Positions 1 through 8,517 of a DNA stretch of 64,000 bases are shown piece after piece (position 1 is the first letter of the stretch; each line of letters opens with the position of its first letter). A program made the position numbers and the translations under genes. The notes below the pieces were generated by a model. That model was not told the DNA's origin, searched no databases, and worked only from the letters and a program-made list of their open reading frames with translations. The stretch is from Dyadobacter chenwenxiniae (GTDB lineage Bacteria; Bacteroidota; Bacteroidia; Cytophagales; Spirosomataceae): positions 2,418,001 through 2,482,000 of the forward strand of contig NZ_CP094997.1 of the NCBI RefSeq assembly GCF_022869785.1. The letters are read 5' to 3'.

Positions 1-190
1 TAATCTCGGTCGCCAGTTTCAGACAACGTGTTGACGGACTGGCATATACCCGGTCAAAACTGACATGTAATTGTTTTCTAACATCGTTAACCTCCGTTAA
101 AAATGTTTCAGCCAATGGGATATCGGACCAACCGTAAATGTGCCCGGCTGTAATAAGTGGCGTGGTGTGCCTGATCAGATAAATTTCCAA
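1..190 (-). CDS. cobC: alpha-ribazole phosphatase CobC, N-terminal part (runs off the window)
   Basis: An open frame begins at a TTG codon (188-190) and stays open to the window edge, giving about 63 residues. The N-terminus reads MEIYLIRHT, the RHT catalytic motif of histidine phosphatases. Further in come GHIYGWSDIPL and VYASPSTRC, which fit the alpha-ribazole-5'-phosphate phosphatase branch. The family removes the phosphate from the lower nucleotide in late cobalamin assembly. The start overlaps the end of cobS by 16 bases, which implies translational coupling and makes this the next gene of the cobalamin run. The TTG start is inferred because it puts the RHT motif at the usual distance. 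The phosphoglycerate mutase-like superfamily is broad, so the name leans on context. Confidence 0.8.
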   Translation of the reverse strand, partial: MEIYLIRHTTPLITAGHIYGWSDIPLAETFLTEVNDVRKQLHVSFDRVYASPSTRCLKLATEI

Positions 191-966
191 AGTGCCGTGA
201 GTGAAAGGTAGAAAGTGACTTCGCTGGTTTGCTGGATAGCGCCGAGGCAATCGCCGGTGTATCCCCCGATCCATTTTTTAAAATAGCGGGTCAGCTCGAA
301 TGTAATGATGGCAGGCAAAATGCAACAGATCCAAATGAATGGCGTCCGGCTCACCCAGCCGAGTAAAATCAGTGGGATCAATGCGAAAAGACAGCCCGTT
401 GCAATGCTGGTCCAACCGACCATTTGTGTGGCGGCTTTTGCTTTACTCCCCTGACCAACACGTGCATAAGGTTGTGTGAAAATGACAAAAACAGGCATTA
501 ACCGGCTCCAAGCGTGGGCGCTGGCTAACGTGGCTGTGAGAATTGTAAAGTTGTTTTCCCGCTGTAAGGCCAGGTTATCTAAAAGCAGAAATTTCAAAGC
601 CAGCACCGACATTAACCCAACAGAACCATAAGTTCCTACACGACTGTCTTTCATTATTTCCATGATCTTATCCCGCGTCCAGCCACCCCCGAATCCATCG
701 CAAACATCGGCAAATCCATCTTCGTGGAATGCTCCGGTGGTGAGAACCGATGCGATCATAGACAGCGCGAGACCGATCGGAATAGTAGCCAGTTGCGCAC
801 CGGTCAGCCAGGTCAATCCCGAAATAAGGCCTACCAGACAGCCGATTAAGGGTAAATATCCTGTTGCCAGACTTAAATTTTCAGGTTTGTACAACACCCG
901 GCCGGGCACCGGAATGCGGGTATAAAACTGCAGGGCGGTGAAAAAGAGCGTCAGTTGCTGTTTCAT
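175..966 (-). CDS. cobS: adenosylcobinamide-GDP ribazoletransferase CobS
   Basis: A 263-residue integral membrane protein of normal family length. It joins adenosylcobinamide-GDP to alpha-ribazole (or its phosphate), the final condensation of cobalamin synthesis. The diagnostic acidic stretch FHEDGFADVCDGFGGG (residues 80-95) is present, followed by DSRVGTYG near residue 110. Several hydrophobic segments follow. The start lies 4 bases inside the end of cobT, and the stop overlaps the start of cobC, so translation of the three genes is probably coupled. Confidence 0.95.
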   Translation of the reverse strand: MKQQLTLFFTALQFYTRIPVPGRVLYKPENLSLATGYLPLIGCLVGLISGLTWLTGAQLATIPIGLALSMIASVLTTGAFHEDGFADVCDGFGGGWTRDKIMEIMKDSRVGTYGSVGLMSVLALKFLLLDNLALQRENNFTILTATLASAHAWSRLMPVFVIFTQPYARVGQGSKAKAATQMVGWTSIATGCLFALIPLILLGWVSRTPFIWICCILPAIITFELTRYFKKWIGGYTGDCLGAIQQTSEVTFYLSLTALWKFI

Positions 967-2015
967 GCGACTTTATTGCTGACACCGGCGCTTTCAAAAC
1001 TAGCCATTTCGTTTAAAAACGCCACGGCACTCTGCAAAACAGGATACGCAACAGCGCAGCCCGTACCCTCCCCAAGCCGCATCCCCAGCCGTAAGATCGG
1101 GGTTGCATTCAAACTCCGCAGTAAAATTTCGTGCCCCTTCTCCGAGGATTCGTGGCAGAAAACAGCATGTTGCGAAATCTTGGCATGCATTCGAAAAGCT
1201 GTCAGATAAGCCACAGAAGCAATAAAACCATCCACCAAAACGACCATTCCCCTATCCGCCGCTTCCAGCATTGCACCGCACATCATTGCGATTTCAAACC
1301 CGCCGAAAGTTTGCAGCACGCGCAGGGGATTGTTGTCGAGATCTGCATGGTTCTGCATGGCCTGATGAAGGATCGCCAGCTTGGCAGACATTTGCTCATC
1401 ACTTAAACCTGTGCCTTTGCCCACACAATCTTCCAGTGGCAAGTCCAGTAATTTGCTCATCATCAATGCTGCTGATGAGGTGTTGCCAATGCCCATCTCG
1501 CCAAAACCGATCACGTTACAGCCGGTTGCCCGGACATCGCCCACGATTTCCCTGCCGCGTTGCAGGCACGCATCGCATTCTATTGCTGACATAGCCGGGG
1601 AGGTCAAAATATTGTTTGTTCCAAAACCCACTTTCGCGTCGATGAGCTTTTCATTTTTACCAAAATCATAATTCACACCGGCATCCACAACCAGCAACGC
1701 TATGCCATGCTGCCTCGTGAAAACATTGATCGCTGCGCCGCCGTTTAAGAAGTTCAGCACCATTTGAGCCGTCACCTCAGCCGGATAAGCACTAACCGCA
1801 TGTGCCGCGATGCCGTGGCTCGCCGCAAACACGATGATATGCGGCTTTTTGAGCTCGGGAGTCAATGTCTGTTGGATTTGGGCAATTTGAAATGCCAGTT
1901 TTTCCAACATTCCCAATGCCCCCGTTGGTTTGGTCTTAAAATCAATTTTATGCTGGATCTGGTCCGCTAATACAACGTTCATGGCTTTATTTTTTAATTT
2001 GATTTCTTTAACCAT
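963..2015 (-). CDS. cobT: nicotinate-nucleotide--dimethylbenzimidazole phosphoribosyltransferase CobT
   Basis: CobT makes alpha-ribazole phosphate from nicotinate mononucleotide and dimethylbenzimidazole. The protein is 350 residues from the first start and shows the conserved KPTGALG near the N-terminus, GFGEMGIGNTSSA in the middle and MRLGEGTGCAV near the C-terminus. Glu316 in the last motif matches the catalytic base of the family. A second start at 1982 (MNVVLADQ) would give a product 11 residues shorter, matches the usual family start at least as well, and would end the overlap with cobU. The gene sits between cobU and cobS in the order expected for nucleotide loop assembly. Confidence 0.95.
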   Translation of the reverse strand: MVKEIKLKNKAMNVVLADQIQHKIDFKTKPTGALGMLEKLAFQIAQIQQTLTPELKKPHIIVFAASHGIAAHAVSAYPAEVTAQMVLNFLNGGAAINVFTRQHGIALLVVDAGVNYDFGKNEKLIDAKVGFGTNNILTSPAMSAIECDACLQRGREIVGDVRATGCNVIGFGEMGIGNTSSAALMMSKLLDLPLEDCVGKGTGLSDEQMSAKLAILHQAMQNHADLDNNPLRVLQTFGGFEIAMMCGAMLEAADRGMVVLVDGFIASVAYLTAFRMHAKISQHAVFCHESSEKGHEILLRSLNATPILRLGMRLGEGTGCAVAYPVLQSAVAFLNEMASFESAGVSNKVA

Positions 2016-2506
2016 AATGGCAGTCCGGAAACCATAAAAATGGCTTCTTCTGCTTTGCTGGCAACATATTGATTGGCCCAGCCTTGCAAATCGGTGAACT
2101 TGCGTCCGAGTTCCGTCGCAGCATGTACACCCATTCCGATTTCGTTGGAAATGATGATGAATGTGCCTTCTAATGCCATAAGGCCATCAATTTCCGCTTT
2201 GAATGCTGCCAGCGTTCTTTCAATGTCTTCATCGTAAGAGATGAAAAGATTTGTTAGCCAGAGCGTTACGCAATCAATCACCACCACGCGGTTCTTGATT
2301 GGTTGTAAATGAATGTCGGCCCCCGCCTCAATCGAAGTCCATTCAGCTCCCCGTTCCCGTTTGTGACGCGCTACACGTGCTGCAAAATCTTCATCCCAAA
2401 CCTTTGCCGTAGCCACATAAACAGGCGCAGAACTGACTTTCAAAGCCATTTCCTGCGCAAAACCACTTTTCCCGCTTCTGGCGCCGCCGCTGATATAAAC
2501 GATCAT
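1994..2506 (-). CDS. cobU: bifunctional adenosylcobinamide kinase/guanylyltransferase CobU
   Basis: CobU phosphorylates adenosylcobinamide and then transfers GMP to it, giving adenosylcobinamide-GDP for CobS. At 170 residues it has the usual length. A P-loop GGARSGKS lies at residues 7-14. The histidine in VARHKRERG (His48) matches the residue that carries the covalent guanylyl group in the family. The stop overlaps the first cobT start by 22 bases and the start overlaps pduO by 4 bases, so this is a tightly packed operon. Confidence 0.96.
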   Translation of the reverse strand: MIVYISGGARSGKSGFAQEMALKVSSAPVYVATAKVWDEDFAARVARHKRERGAEWTSIEAGADIHLQPIKNRVVVIDCVTLWLTNLFISYDEDIERTLAAFKAEIDGLMALEGTFIIISNEIGMGVHAATELGRKFTDLQGWANQYVASKAEEAIFMVSGLPLWLKKSN

Positions 2507-3084
2507 TTGTCAGCTGTTTTGAAACGCTTATACAAAAACAGCTGCCACTTTTCTTCCGCTACACCCGCCTTATCCATTTCGGCCCGGGCCAGCGTAAAAA
2601 ACAGGTCGGAAAGCCGGTTGATGTAAGCGGGGATCGCCTCATCCACGGAATCGGTTTTAATCAATGACACCAGTCTCCTTTCGCCCCGTCTCATCTGTGT
2701 CCGCACCATGTGGCACAAAGCCGAAATCTCGTTTCCGCCCGGCAACAGGAAATAGTCCGAAGGCGAAGTCATGGCGGCTTCCAGGTCATCGATCCAGGTT
2801 TCACAAAACTCCGCACCGTCTACCGGCATCGGGTTAGTGTTTTCCTTCTTCGCATCCGAAGGCCGTGCCAGATGCGACATCATATCCATCAGATCTTTCT
2901 GAATTTTGTGCAAATTAGACTGCCATTCATGATCAGTTCCGAGCTTCACCCGCATTAATCCGATCGTAGAATTAACTTCATCCAGCGTTCCGATGCATTC
3001 GATGCGTACATTATCCTTCGGAACCCTGCTCCCGCCAAACAGCCCCGTGGTTCCTTTGTCTCCTTTTTTGGTGTAGATTTTCAT
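2503..3084 (-). CDS. pduO: PduO-type ATP:cob(I)alamin adenosyltransferase
   Basis: The protein transfers the 5'-deoxyadenosyl group of ATP to cob(I)alamin or cobinamide. The N-terminal MKIYTKKGDKGTTGLFGG motif binds ATP, CIGTLDEVNSTIG follows, and RTQMRRGERRL lies in the C-terminal half. These features are typical of the trimeric PduO family rather than the CobA/BtuR fold. I place the start at 3084 because the family begins there. The open frame extends 36 codons upstream, but that stretch is translated octamer repeat (3094-3156) and is not credible protein. The product is 193 residues, normal for the family. The gene overlaps cobU by 4 bases. Confidence 0.95.
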   Translation of the reverse strand: MKIYTKKGDKGTTGLFGGSRVPKDNVRIECIGTLDEVNSTIGLMRVKLGTDHEWQSNLHKIQKDLMDMMSHLARPSDAKKENTNPMPVDGAEFCETWIDDLEAAMTSPSDYFLLPGGNEISALCHMVRTQMRRGERRLVSLIKTDSVDEAIPAYINRLSDLFFTLARAEMDKAGVAEEKWQLFLYKRFKTADK

Positions 3085-3093
3085 GGTTAATTT

Positions 3094-3156
3094 TGAATGA
3101 GTGAATGACTGAATGATTGAATGTGTGAATGTGTGAATGTGTGAATGTGTGAATGA
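3094..3156. repeat. tandem TGAATGNN octamer array upstream of pduO
   Basis: About eight tandem copies of an 8-base unit run through this stretch (TGAATGAG, TGAATGAC, TGAATGAT and then several TGAATGTG). Unlike the copies inside the two riboswitches, no opposite-orientation arm is present here, so no large hairpin forms. The flank TTAATTTTGAATGA is shared with the copy at 16447-16460, which points to one dispersed repeat family. It lies in the 5' leader of pduO, 10 bases from the start codon. Confidence 0.85.
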
Positions 3157-3219
3157 GCGGGTGCCATCGCTCGGAATGAACAGCAAACGCAAAGTCCCTT
3201 TAGGGATTTAGGGCAACCC

Positions 3220-4410
3220 CTACTCGATCTTCTGATAGTAAACCAATTCATGCGCTGGCAGTAATTCCGGGTGGAGGATTTTGATTAGATCTGCCAGCAC
3301 CAGGTGCGGGCTCACTGCTCCTGATTCCCAGTAATCGTTTGCGCCGTTGGCTGCTTGCCTTTTGTTATGGGTAAATATGTTTCCTGTTTTGAAGGCCTTG
3401 AAATCCGCATAGCGCCGATCTTTATCCAGAAGCTCCTGCCTCGATTTTACGCCCAGTATCCCCACATTTAACCAGAAATCTGCATGCAAAGCAATCGGAT
3501 ACACCGTTTCAAAATTGAGCGGGAGACTGCCTGTTGCCTTCGTGTCCGCCCACTGGTAATGCCCGCCAGCATCCTGAAATAACCTGCTAACATAGCCGCT
3601 GCCACTCGGGACGAACCATGCGTCTTTCGAATTCATGCCCGAAACCAGGCTTGGTTTAGTTCTGCGGCCCTTTGCCAGCTTTGCGAGGCGTGCATATTCC
3701 TTTTCGGATTCCCCAAACCTGGCATTCACCTCTGCTTCCTTGTTCAGCAGGGCGGCCATCAATTTCACCCATTCGGCGCGGGCAAGCGGCGTGGTCTCAA
3801 TCCATTCCGAATTGACCATCACAGGAATTCCAGCTTGTTTGAGCGACTGATAGCGGTTGATTTTGGACACCGGGCTCCCTATCGCCATTACCAGATCGGG
3901 ATGCATGGCAATAAGCAGTTCTTCATTCAATCCCTGATCCTTTCCCACTTCCTTAATATCGCCCGACTTAATCCGCGCCCGGATCTTTTCGGACGAGACG
4001 TAAGTAAGGTTTCCCATGCCGGTAACAATGTGCTCGGCGCCTAAAAAACCAACCAATCCAATGTGCATGGAAGACATAGGAACCAGGCTTTGGACAGGAA
4101 TTGGAATGATCTGTGCGCTGGGATAACCTGCTGGTTTTGGGGTGCCGCGTTGGAGGAGGACAAATGTCATGGTGTCCGTAGTCTTCTCAAACGGGCTCAT
4201 GATTTTGACCAATTTGAAATTTTTATGGTAATCAATGGTAAAACCTTTCGCATGCCTGATGACAACTTTCTCCTTAAAAAGCGCTGGCCCTTCATAGCCC
4301 GATTCCCCTTGCTCATAAAGCGTTGACGAAGTGCTGCAAGCGACCAGAATGGCCGCAAGAAACACAATACAACATCCTGATAGAAAGTTACTTATATTCA
4401 ATTCGTTCAA
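3220..4410 (-). CDS. BtuF-like periplasmic cobalamin/corrinoid-binding lipoprotein
   Basis: A 396-residue protein with a lipoprotein signal: a hydrophobic stretch ends in LVAC, with the modified Cys at residue 25. The mature part has the two-lobe layout of class III substrate-binding proteins of the BtuF/FhuD type. The lobe around GNLTYVSSEKIRARIKSG, LLIAMHPDLVMAIG and LKQAGIPVMVNSEW is recognisable. In this gene run the ligand is most likely a corrinoid, although siderophores bind to related proteins. No BtuC permease or BtuD ATPase gene lies in the window, so the rest of the transporter must be elsewhere or the protein acts alone as a scavenger. The start overlaps the ATPase gene upstream by 23 bases. 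Confidence 0.8.
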   Translation of the reverse strand: MNELNISNFLSGCCIVFLAAILVACSTSSTLYEQGESGYEGPALFKEKVVIRHAKGFTIDYHKNFKLVKIMSPFEKTTDTMTFVLLQRGTPKPAGYPSAQIIPIPVQSLVPMSSMHIGLVGFLGAEHIVTGMGNLTYVSSEKIRARIKSGDIKEVGKDQGLNEELLIAMHPDLVMAIGSPVSKINRYQSLKQAGIPVMVNSEWIETTPLARAEWVKLMAALLNKEAEVNARFGESEKEYARLAKLAKGRRTKPSLVSGMNSKDAWFVPSGSGYVSRLFQDAGGHYQWADTKATGSLPLNFETVYPIALHADFWLNVGILGVKSRQELLDKDRRYADFKAFKTGNIFTHNKRQAANGANDYWESGAVSPHLVLADLIKILHPELLPAHELVYYQKIE

Positions 4411-4930
4411 GTTTTGTTAAAGTAAATTCAACCCGTTTCTCAACGGATGCCAATGGCAATTCCGTCACCTGATAACCGAGTTCGGTATACACTTTTTTGA
4501 TTTCCGAATACAATGCAGCGGCTTCACTGAATGTCTGCCAACGCTCGTTATCATTGATGTAAATTGCCTCCCAGGGTGGCGCGATAAAGACCTCGGCTGC
4601 ATACCGGAATGTTACAGCCGCGGTCATAAATGCATCATCAACGGGCAAGCCGCCAAAACGCAGATAAGCAATAATATCCGGAATGCCACGATCAAAAAAG
4701 GTGAGGTTATCGTACGAAACATTTTCAAAATCAAAGATCATTTTACCTAAACAGAGCCTGGCAAAACACGCCAGATCTTTCCATGGAACACATTCCGAAC
4801 TCCTCGCCACCTCCTGCCGGATCAGCTCCCGCGAAACCTCCGGCACACATTGGAAACCAGAACTTTCCAGCGCAATCAGCAACGTCGATTTTCCAGAACC
4901 CGGCCCACCGGAAATAATAATCTTATTCAT
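4388..4930 (-). CDS. AAA_28-family P-loop ATPase of unknown role in the cobalamin run
   Basis: The 180-residue protein has a P-loop GGPGSGKST at residues 8-16, followed by EVSRELIRQE and FFDRGIPDIIAYLRFGG, a pattern of the AAA_28/NadR-like kinase group. The fold is that of small nucleoside or metabolite kinases. The family is not a named cobalamin enzyme, but the gene lies between cbiB and the BtuF-like gene on the same strand and overlaps the latter by 23 bases. CobD in this operon needs L-threonine phosphate and no PduX-type threonine kinase is visible, so a kinase role there is an attractive but unproven inference. Confidence 0.7.
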   Translation of the reverse strand: MNKIIISGGPGSGKSTLLIALESSGFQCVPEVSRELIRQEVARSSECVPWKDLACFARLCLGKMIFDFENVSYDNLTFFDRGIPDIIAYLRFGGLPVDDAFMTAAVTFRYAAEVFIAPPWEAIYINDNERWQTFSEAAALYSEIKKVYTELGYQVTELPLASVEKRVEFTLTKLERIEYK

Positions 4931-4960
4931 AATCTATTTTTATTTCCAATTCTAATTCCC

Positions 4961-5053
4961 GTTGACTTAAGTCAACGGCGAAGAATTACTCTTTTTCTGA
5001 CTTAAGTCAACGGCGAAGAATTATTCTTTTTCTTTCAACGGCGAAGCATTTAT
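4961..5053. repeat. 35-bp tandem repeat with palindromic core
   Basis: Two 35-base copies lie head to tail at 4963-4997 and 4998-5032 and differ at one base. A third, degenerate copy (TTTCAACGGCGAAGCATTTA) follows. Each copy contains TGACTTAAGTCA, and the first is embedded in the 16-base perfect palindrome 4961-4976. The block fills the only gap of more than about 100 bases inside the cobalamin run downstream of cobB, between cbiB and the ATPase gene. It could be an operator, a processing site or a neutral repeat. Confidence 0.85.
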
Positions 5054-5086
5054 CGACGAAATATTTTTTCGGAATATTATTTCTTT

Positions 5087-6025
5087 TCAAATTTTTAATA
5101 TCATGAACCATATGCAGCATAACAAAATGGTTATCAGACATACCAGGTGATTTATCTGCGAAACTTTTCTGATTTCTTCTTTCCTAATTCTCCTCCCGTT
5201 CTCCCCTATATATGGTTTGTCGATAAGCACTCCGTGATACACATTGGGACCGCCAAAACGACAATGGAGAATGCCTGCCAGAGCCGATTCGGGATAGCCT
5301 GCATTCGGGCTTTTGTGTTTGTTGCCGTATTTGAAAATAAACCGCAGTCCACGCCAACTGCCTGTCACCAGCACCATTAATAACGCCGTGATCCGCGCCG
5401 GGATAAAGTTGGCCGCATCGTCCAGCCGAGCCGCGAATTTTCCAAATTGTTCATAGCGGGCATTATGGTAGCCAATCATGGAATCCATTGTATTGATCAT
5501 TTTGTAGGCCATCATACCCGGCGCACCAGCCAATGCGTAGTAAAACAGCGGAGCCACAACGCCATCACTCAGATTCTCCGACATGGTTTCAAAAACGGCC
5601 GTCCGGATCTGCTGCTCACTCAATTGAATTGTATCCCTTCCCACAATCCGCGAAAGTTGCGCACGCCCCTCAGAAAGTCCCCTCTTTTCCAGCATATCAA
5701 AGACATTCTGACCTTCCGAAACCAGATTTTTGTTGGCCAGTCCATAGTAAACCCAAATGCTGTTAATTACCACAAAAAGCCATTTGATCTCAAAAACCGC
5801 ATTATTTAACATTGTTAAAATAAAATACACAGCCAAAACCAGGCATAAAGCCAGCAATGCTCCTTTTAAAATCTTGCTGCCCCCGTGATTTAAATTCCGC
5901 TCCCCAAGCGCAATCGCATCGCCAAACAACCGCACGGGATGAGGCCAGTGATCGGGATCGCCGAGCAAAAGATCCAGAAGATAGCCGACGCATAACGGCA
6001 CGATCAGTAATAGCGCGTTTTCCAT
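5087..6025 (-). CDS. cbiB: adenosylcobinamide-phosphate synthase CbiB
   Basis: CbiB attaches (R)-1-aminopropan-2-ol phosphate to adenosylcobyric acid. The protein is 312 residues and has several membrane segments. Family landmarks are LLDLLLGDPDHWPHPVR near the N-terminus, ETMSENLSDGVVAPLFYYALAG in the middle and PNAGYPESALAG towards the C-terminus. The start lies 22 bases inside the end of cobD, which makes its substrate. Some nomenclatures call this gene cobD. I use cbiB to keep it apart from the decarboxylase. Confidence 0.95.
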   Translation of the reverse strand: MENALLLIVPLCVGYLLDLLLGDPDHWPHPVRLFGDAIALGERNLNHGGSKILKGALLALCLVLAVYFILTMLNNAVFEIKWLFVVINSIWVYYGLANKNLVSEGQNVFDMLEKRGLSEGRAQLSRIVGRDTIQLSEQQIRTAVFETMSENLSDGVVAPLFYYALAGAPGMMAYKMINTMDSMIGYHNARYEQFGKFAARLDDAANFIPARITALLMVLVTGSWRGLRFIFKYGNKHKSPNAGYPESALAGILHCRFGGPNVYHGVLIDKPYIGENGRRIRKEEIRKVSQINHLVCLITILLCCIWFMILKI

Positions 6026-7026
6026 GCTTCGAGCGCGTTAATGAGCAGTTGATTTTTATCAGGACAGAGCGCGGCAATCCTGAAATGCTGGCGTGTCAGG
6101 TTTCGGAAATTGCTGGCATCGCGGATCAGAATCTGGTGTTCTTCGAGCAGAAAGGTTTTGAGCTGGGCAGCATTACGAATGATGGTTTTAGCAAGAAAAA
6201 AATGCGTATCGCTATCTTCAATTTCAAAAGCATCATTTTGTCTGAGCTGATTTGTCAGCTCTTTTTTATCATATAGTAACTGCGCAACGGGCGGCTGGAC
6301 CTCATCAAAATGATCAAAAATAAAGGAACCCGCTGCCAGCGCAATCGCATTAACAGACCAGGGTTGCTTTATGCGCAACAGTTGATCAATCCACTCATTT
6401 CCAGCCAGGATATAACCCAGCCTAAGCCCCGGAATCGCATAAGCTTTCGTAAGCGACCGCAGAATGATCAGGTTTTCAAACTGGCTTAATGCTTCCAGCA
6501 TCGACCCGGTGCCAGGCGCAAAATCAATGAATGCCTCATCCACCACAAACACACATTGCCGGTTGATGCGCAGCCAGAATGTAAGATCAGGAAATGTGAA
6601 ACCCGTGGGATTATTCGGGTTACATATAAAAACGAGGTCACTTTTGAGTCGGGGCAGTTCCAGACTTTCCTTCCAGCTCAAAAACTGCATTTCGTGCCCG
6701 TGCATGGCGCAAGCATCCTCATACTCCGAAAATGCGGGCGTTACAATCGTGGTTTTCTTTCCTGCAAAAAGCTGTGCAATCAGGTAAATGCTTTCGGTTG
6801 TGCCATTAGCGACTAAAATCTGATCATTGGAAAGTCTGTGATGCCCTGTGATTTGAGCAGTCAGACCTTCGCCGGCCACCTCGGGATAGCGATTGATATT
6901 TGCCCATTTTTCAAAAATATACTCCTTCAAACCCGCCGGTTCGCCTCCATACCAGACATTTGTGCTGAAATCAGCCAAAATTTCCTGTCCGTAACGGTAA
7001 CCATCATCTCCATGCCCGTGTAACAT
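6004..7026 (-). CDS. cobD: L-threonine-O-3-phosphate decarboxylase CobD (PLP enzyme)
   Basis: A 340-residue fold-type I PLP enzyme related to histidinol-phosphate aminotransferase. NGTTESIYLIAQLF, NPNNPTGFTF (residues 136-145) and VVDEAFIDF (161-169) are typical. The Schiff-base lysine is Lys194 in SLTKAYAIPGLRLGY. In cobalamin operons this branch decarboxylates L-threonine phosphate to (R)-1-aminopropan-2-ol phosphate, the substrate of CbiB. The gene follows cobQ after 3 bases and overlaps cbiB, so context supports CobD over HisC. No other his gene is in the window. Confidence 0.92.
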   Translation of the reverse strand: MLHGHGDDGYRYGQEILADFSTNVWYGGEPAGLKEYIFEKWANINRYPEVAGEGLTAQITGHHRLSNDQILVANGTTESIYLIAQLFAGKKTTIVTPAFSEYEDACAMHGHEMQFLSWKESLELPRLKSDLVFICNPNNPTGFTFPDLTFWLRINRQCVFVVDEAFIDFAPGTGSMLEALSQFENLIILRSLTKAYAIPGLRLGYILAGNEWIDQLLRIKQPWSVNAIALAAGSFIFDHFDEVQPPVAQLLYDKKELTNQLRQNDAFEIEDSDTHFFLAKTIIRNAAQLKTFLLEEHQILIRDASNFRNLTRQHFRIAALCPDKNQLLINALEAWKTRYY

Positions 7027-7029
7027 GCG

Positions 7030-8517
7030 CTAGATTTTAAGGGATTTATAAATCAATTCCATATCCACATTCGCCCGGATCACGTCCGCCAGCTTATCAA
7101 ATTGCTTTTCCTTAAATGCCCGGAAACTGATCTGATTTTCAGAGTGATCCGTTGTATAGGGCTGCAACAAATGAGCGATCACCTCATCATTATCAAGAAT
7201 CCCGTGCAGGTAAGTGCCCCAGGTTTTTTCATTGAGAAAACAGCCATCATTCCGTCCGTCAGACAATGTTGCGACGGCTTTTTCATGGCCCGTAATCACC
7301 GTTTCACCCATATGGATCTCGTAACCAAATGCCAGGTTTTCACTTTCCCGAAACCGGAACCGGCATTGCAGTGTCGTTTTCTCTGCTTGCAGCGTGGTTG
7401 AAACCGGTAAAATACCCAAGCCGGGCACACTTTCAGTGGTGCCTTCCACATGGTGCGGATCCAGGATCGTTTCGCCCAGCATTTGATAACCGCCGCAGAT
7501 CCCGATAACCGTTTTGCCTGACTTATGCGCTTGCAAAATTGCTTTTGCGACACCATTATTTTTGATAAAAAGCATATCATCAATGGTGTTTTTGCTGCCT
7601 GGGATAATGACGATATCGGCGTTTGCTATTTCGGCGGGATCATTCGTATAAAAGAGGTTAACCCGCTGATCGCTTTCTAGCCGGTCAAAATCCGTAAAGT
7701 TGGACAAGCGCCGCAGCAGAATAACGACCACATTCACTTTGCCGGCCACCGAAGTTTTATATTTGGATTCCAGCGAAACGGAATCTTCCTGCTCTATGTA
7801 AATATCCCGGAAATATGGCAAAATGCCCACCACCGGCAGGCCCGTAAGTTCTTCCAGCATACGTTTTCCATCTTCGAACAAGCGGCCATCACCCCTGAAT
7901 TTGTTGATGATAATGCCTTTCATGCAGGCTTTTTCTTCGTCTGTAAGCAATGCTATGGTGCCGTAAACGCTGCCAAAAACGCCTCCGCGGTCGATATCGC
8001 CGATCAGGTAAGTGGCGGCTCCGGCGTGGGCGGCCATGCGCAGGTTGGTAATGTCGCGGTGTTTCAGGTTTAGCTCCGAAATGCTGCCTGCGCCCTCCAT
8101 CACAATCGGGTGATAGCTTGTCGAAAGCCGATTGAAAGCCTCCTTTACAGCTTCGAACAGTTCGCGGCGGTCATTGGCCATGAAATACTCGTAAGCCGAC
8201 TGATTACCAACCGGTTTACCATTCAGAACCACCTGTGACGATTGGTCGCTCGTGGGCTTCAGCAGCACCGGGTTCATATCCGACAAACACGGAATTCCGG
8301 CCGCCTCGGCCTGCATAGCCTGCGCGCGTCCAAGTTCGAGTCCGTCCGCTGTTACATAGCTGTTTAGCGACATATTCTGCGCTTTGAATGGCGCGGGCTG
8401 ATAGCCATCCTGCTTGAAAATCCTGCAAAACCCAGCCGTAATCACGCTTTTCCCCACATCCGAGCCCGTGCCGACAAACATGATCGGCCTGAGCGGCTTC
8501 CTATTGTTGCCTGTCAT
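7030..8517 (-). CDS. cobQ: cobyric acid synthase CobQ
   Basis: CobQ amidates the b, d, e and g side chains of adenosylcobyrinic acid a,c-diamide using glutamine and ATP. The 495-residue protein has both expected parts. An N-terminal dethiobiotin-synthetase-like ATPase carries VGTGSDVGKS at residues 15-24 and KAQNMSLNSYVT. The C-terminal class I glutamine amidotransferase has its nucleophile Cys341 in GICGGYQMLG and its histidine His438 in GTYLHGILDND. The start overlaps the chelatase gene upstream by 17 bases. Confidence 0.97.
   Translation of the reverse strand: MTGNNRKPLRPIMFVGTGSDVGKSVITAGFCRIFKQDGYQPAPFKAQNMSLNSYVTADGLELGRAQAMQAEAAGIPCLSDMNPVLLKPTSDQSSQVVLNGKPVGNQSAYEYFMANDRRELFEAVKEAFNRLSTSYHPIVMEGAGSISELNLKHRDITNLRMAAHAGAATYLIGDIDRGGVFGSVYGTIALLTDEEKACMKGIIINKFRGDGRLFEDGKRMLEELTGLPVVGILPYFRDIYIEQEDSVSLESKYKTSVAGKVNVVVILLRRLSNFTDFDRLESDQRVNLFYTNDPAEIANADIVIIPGSKNTIDDMLFIKNNGVAKAILQAHKSGKTVIGICGGYQMLGETILDPHHVEGTTESVPGLGILPVSTTLQAEKTTLQCRFRFRESENLAFGYEIHMGETVITGHEKAVATLSDGRNDGCFLNEKTWGTYLHGILDNDEVIAHLLQPYTTDHSENQISFRAFKEKQFDKLADVIRANVDMELIYKSLKI

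Noticed and set aside
3094..3156. CRISPR array at the octamer repeats
   Set aside because: Units are 8 bases long with no spacers. The 35-base repeats at 4961 also lack spacers and cas genes.
3085..3192. Upstream extension of pduO by 36 codons
   Set aside because: The extension is translated octamer repeat. The family starts at MKIYTKKGDKG.
6004..7026. HisC (histidinol-phosphate aminotransferase) as name
   Set aside because: The sequence is of the same superfamily, but coupling with cbiB and cobQ and the lack of his genes favour CobD.
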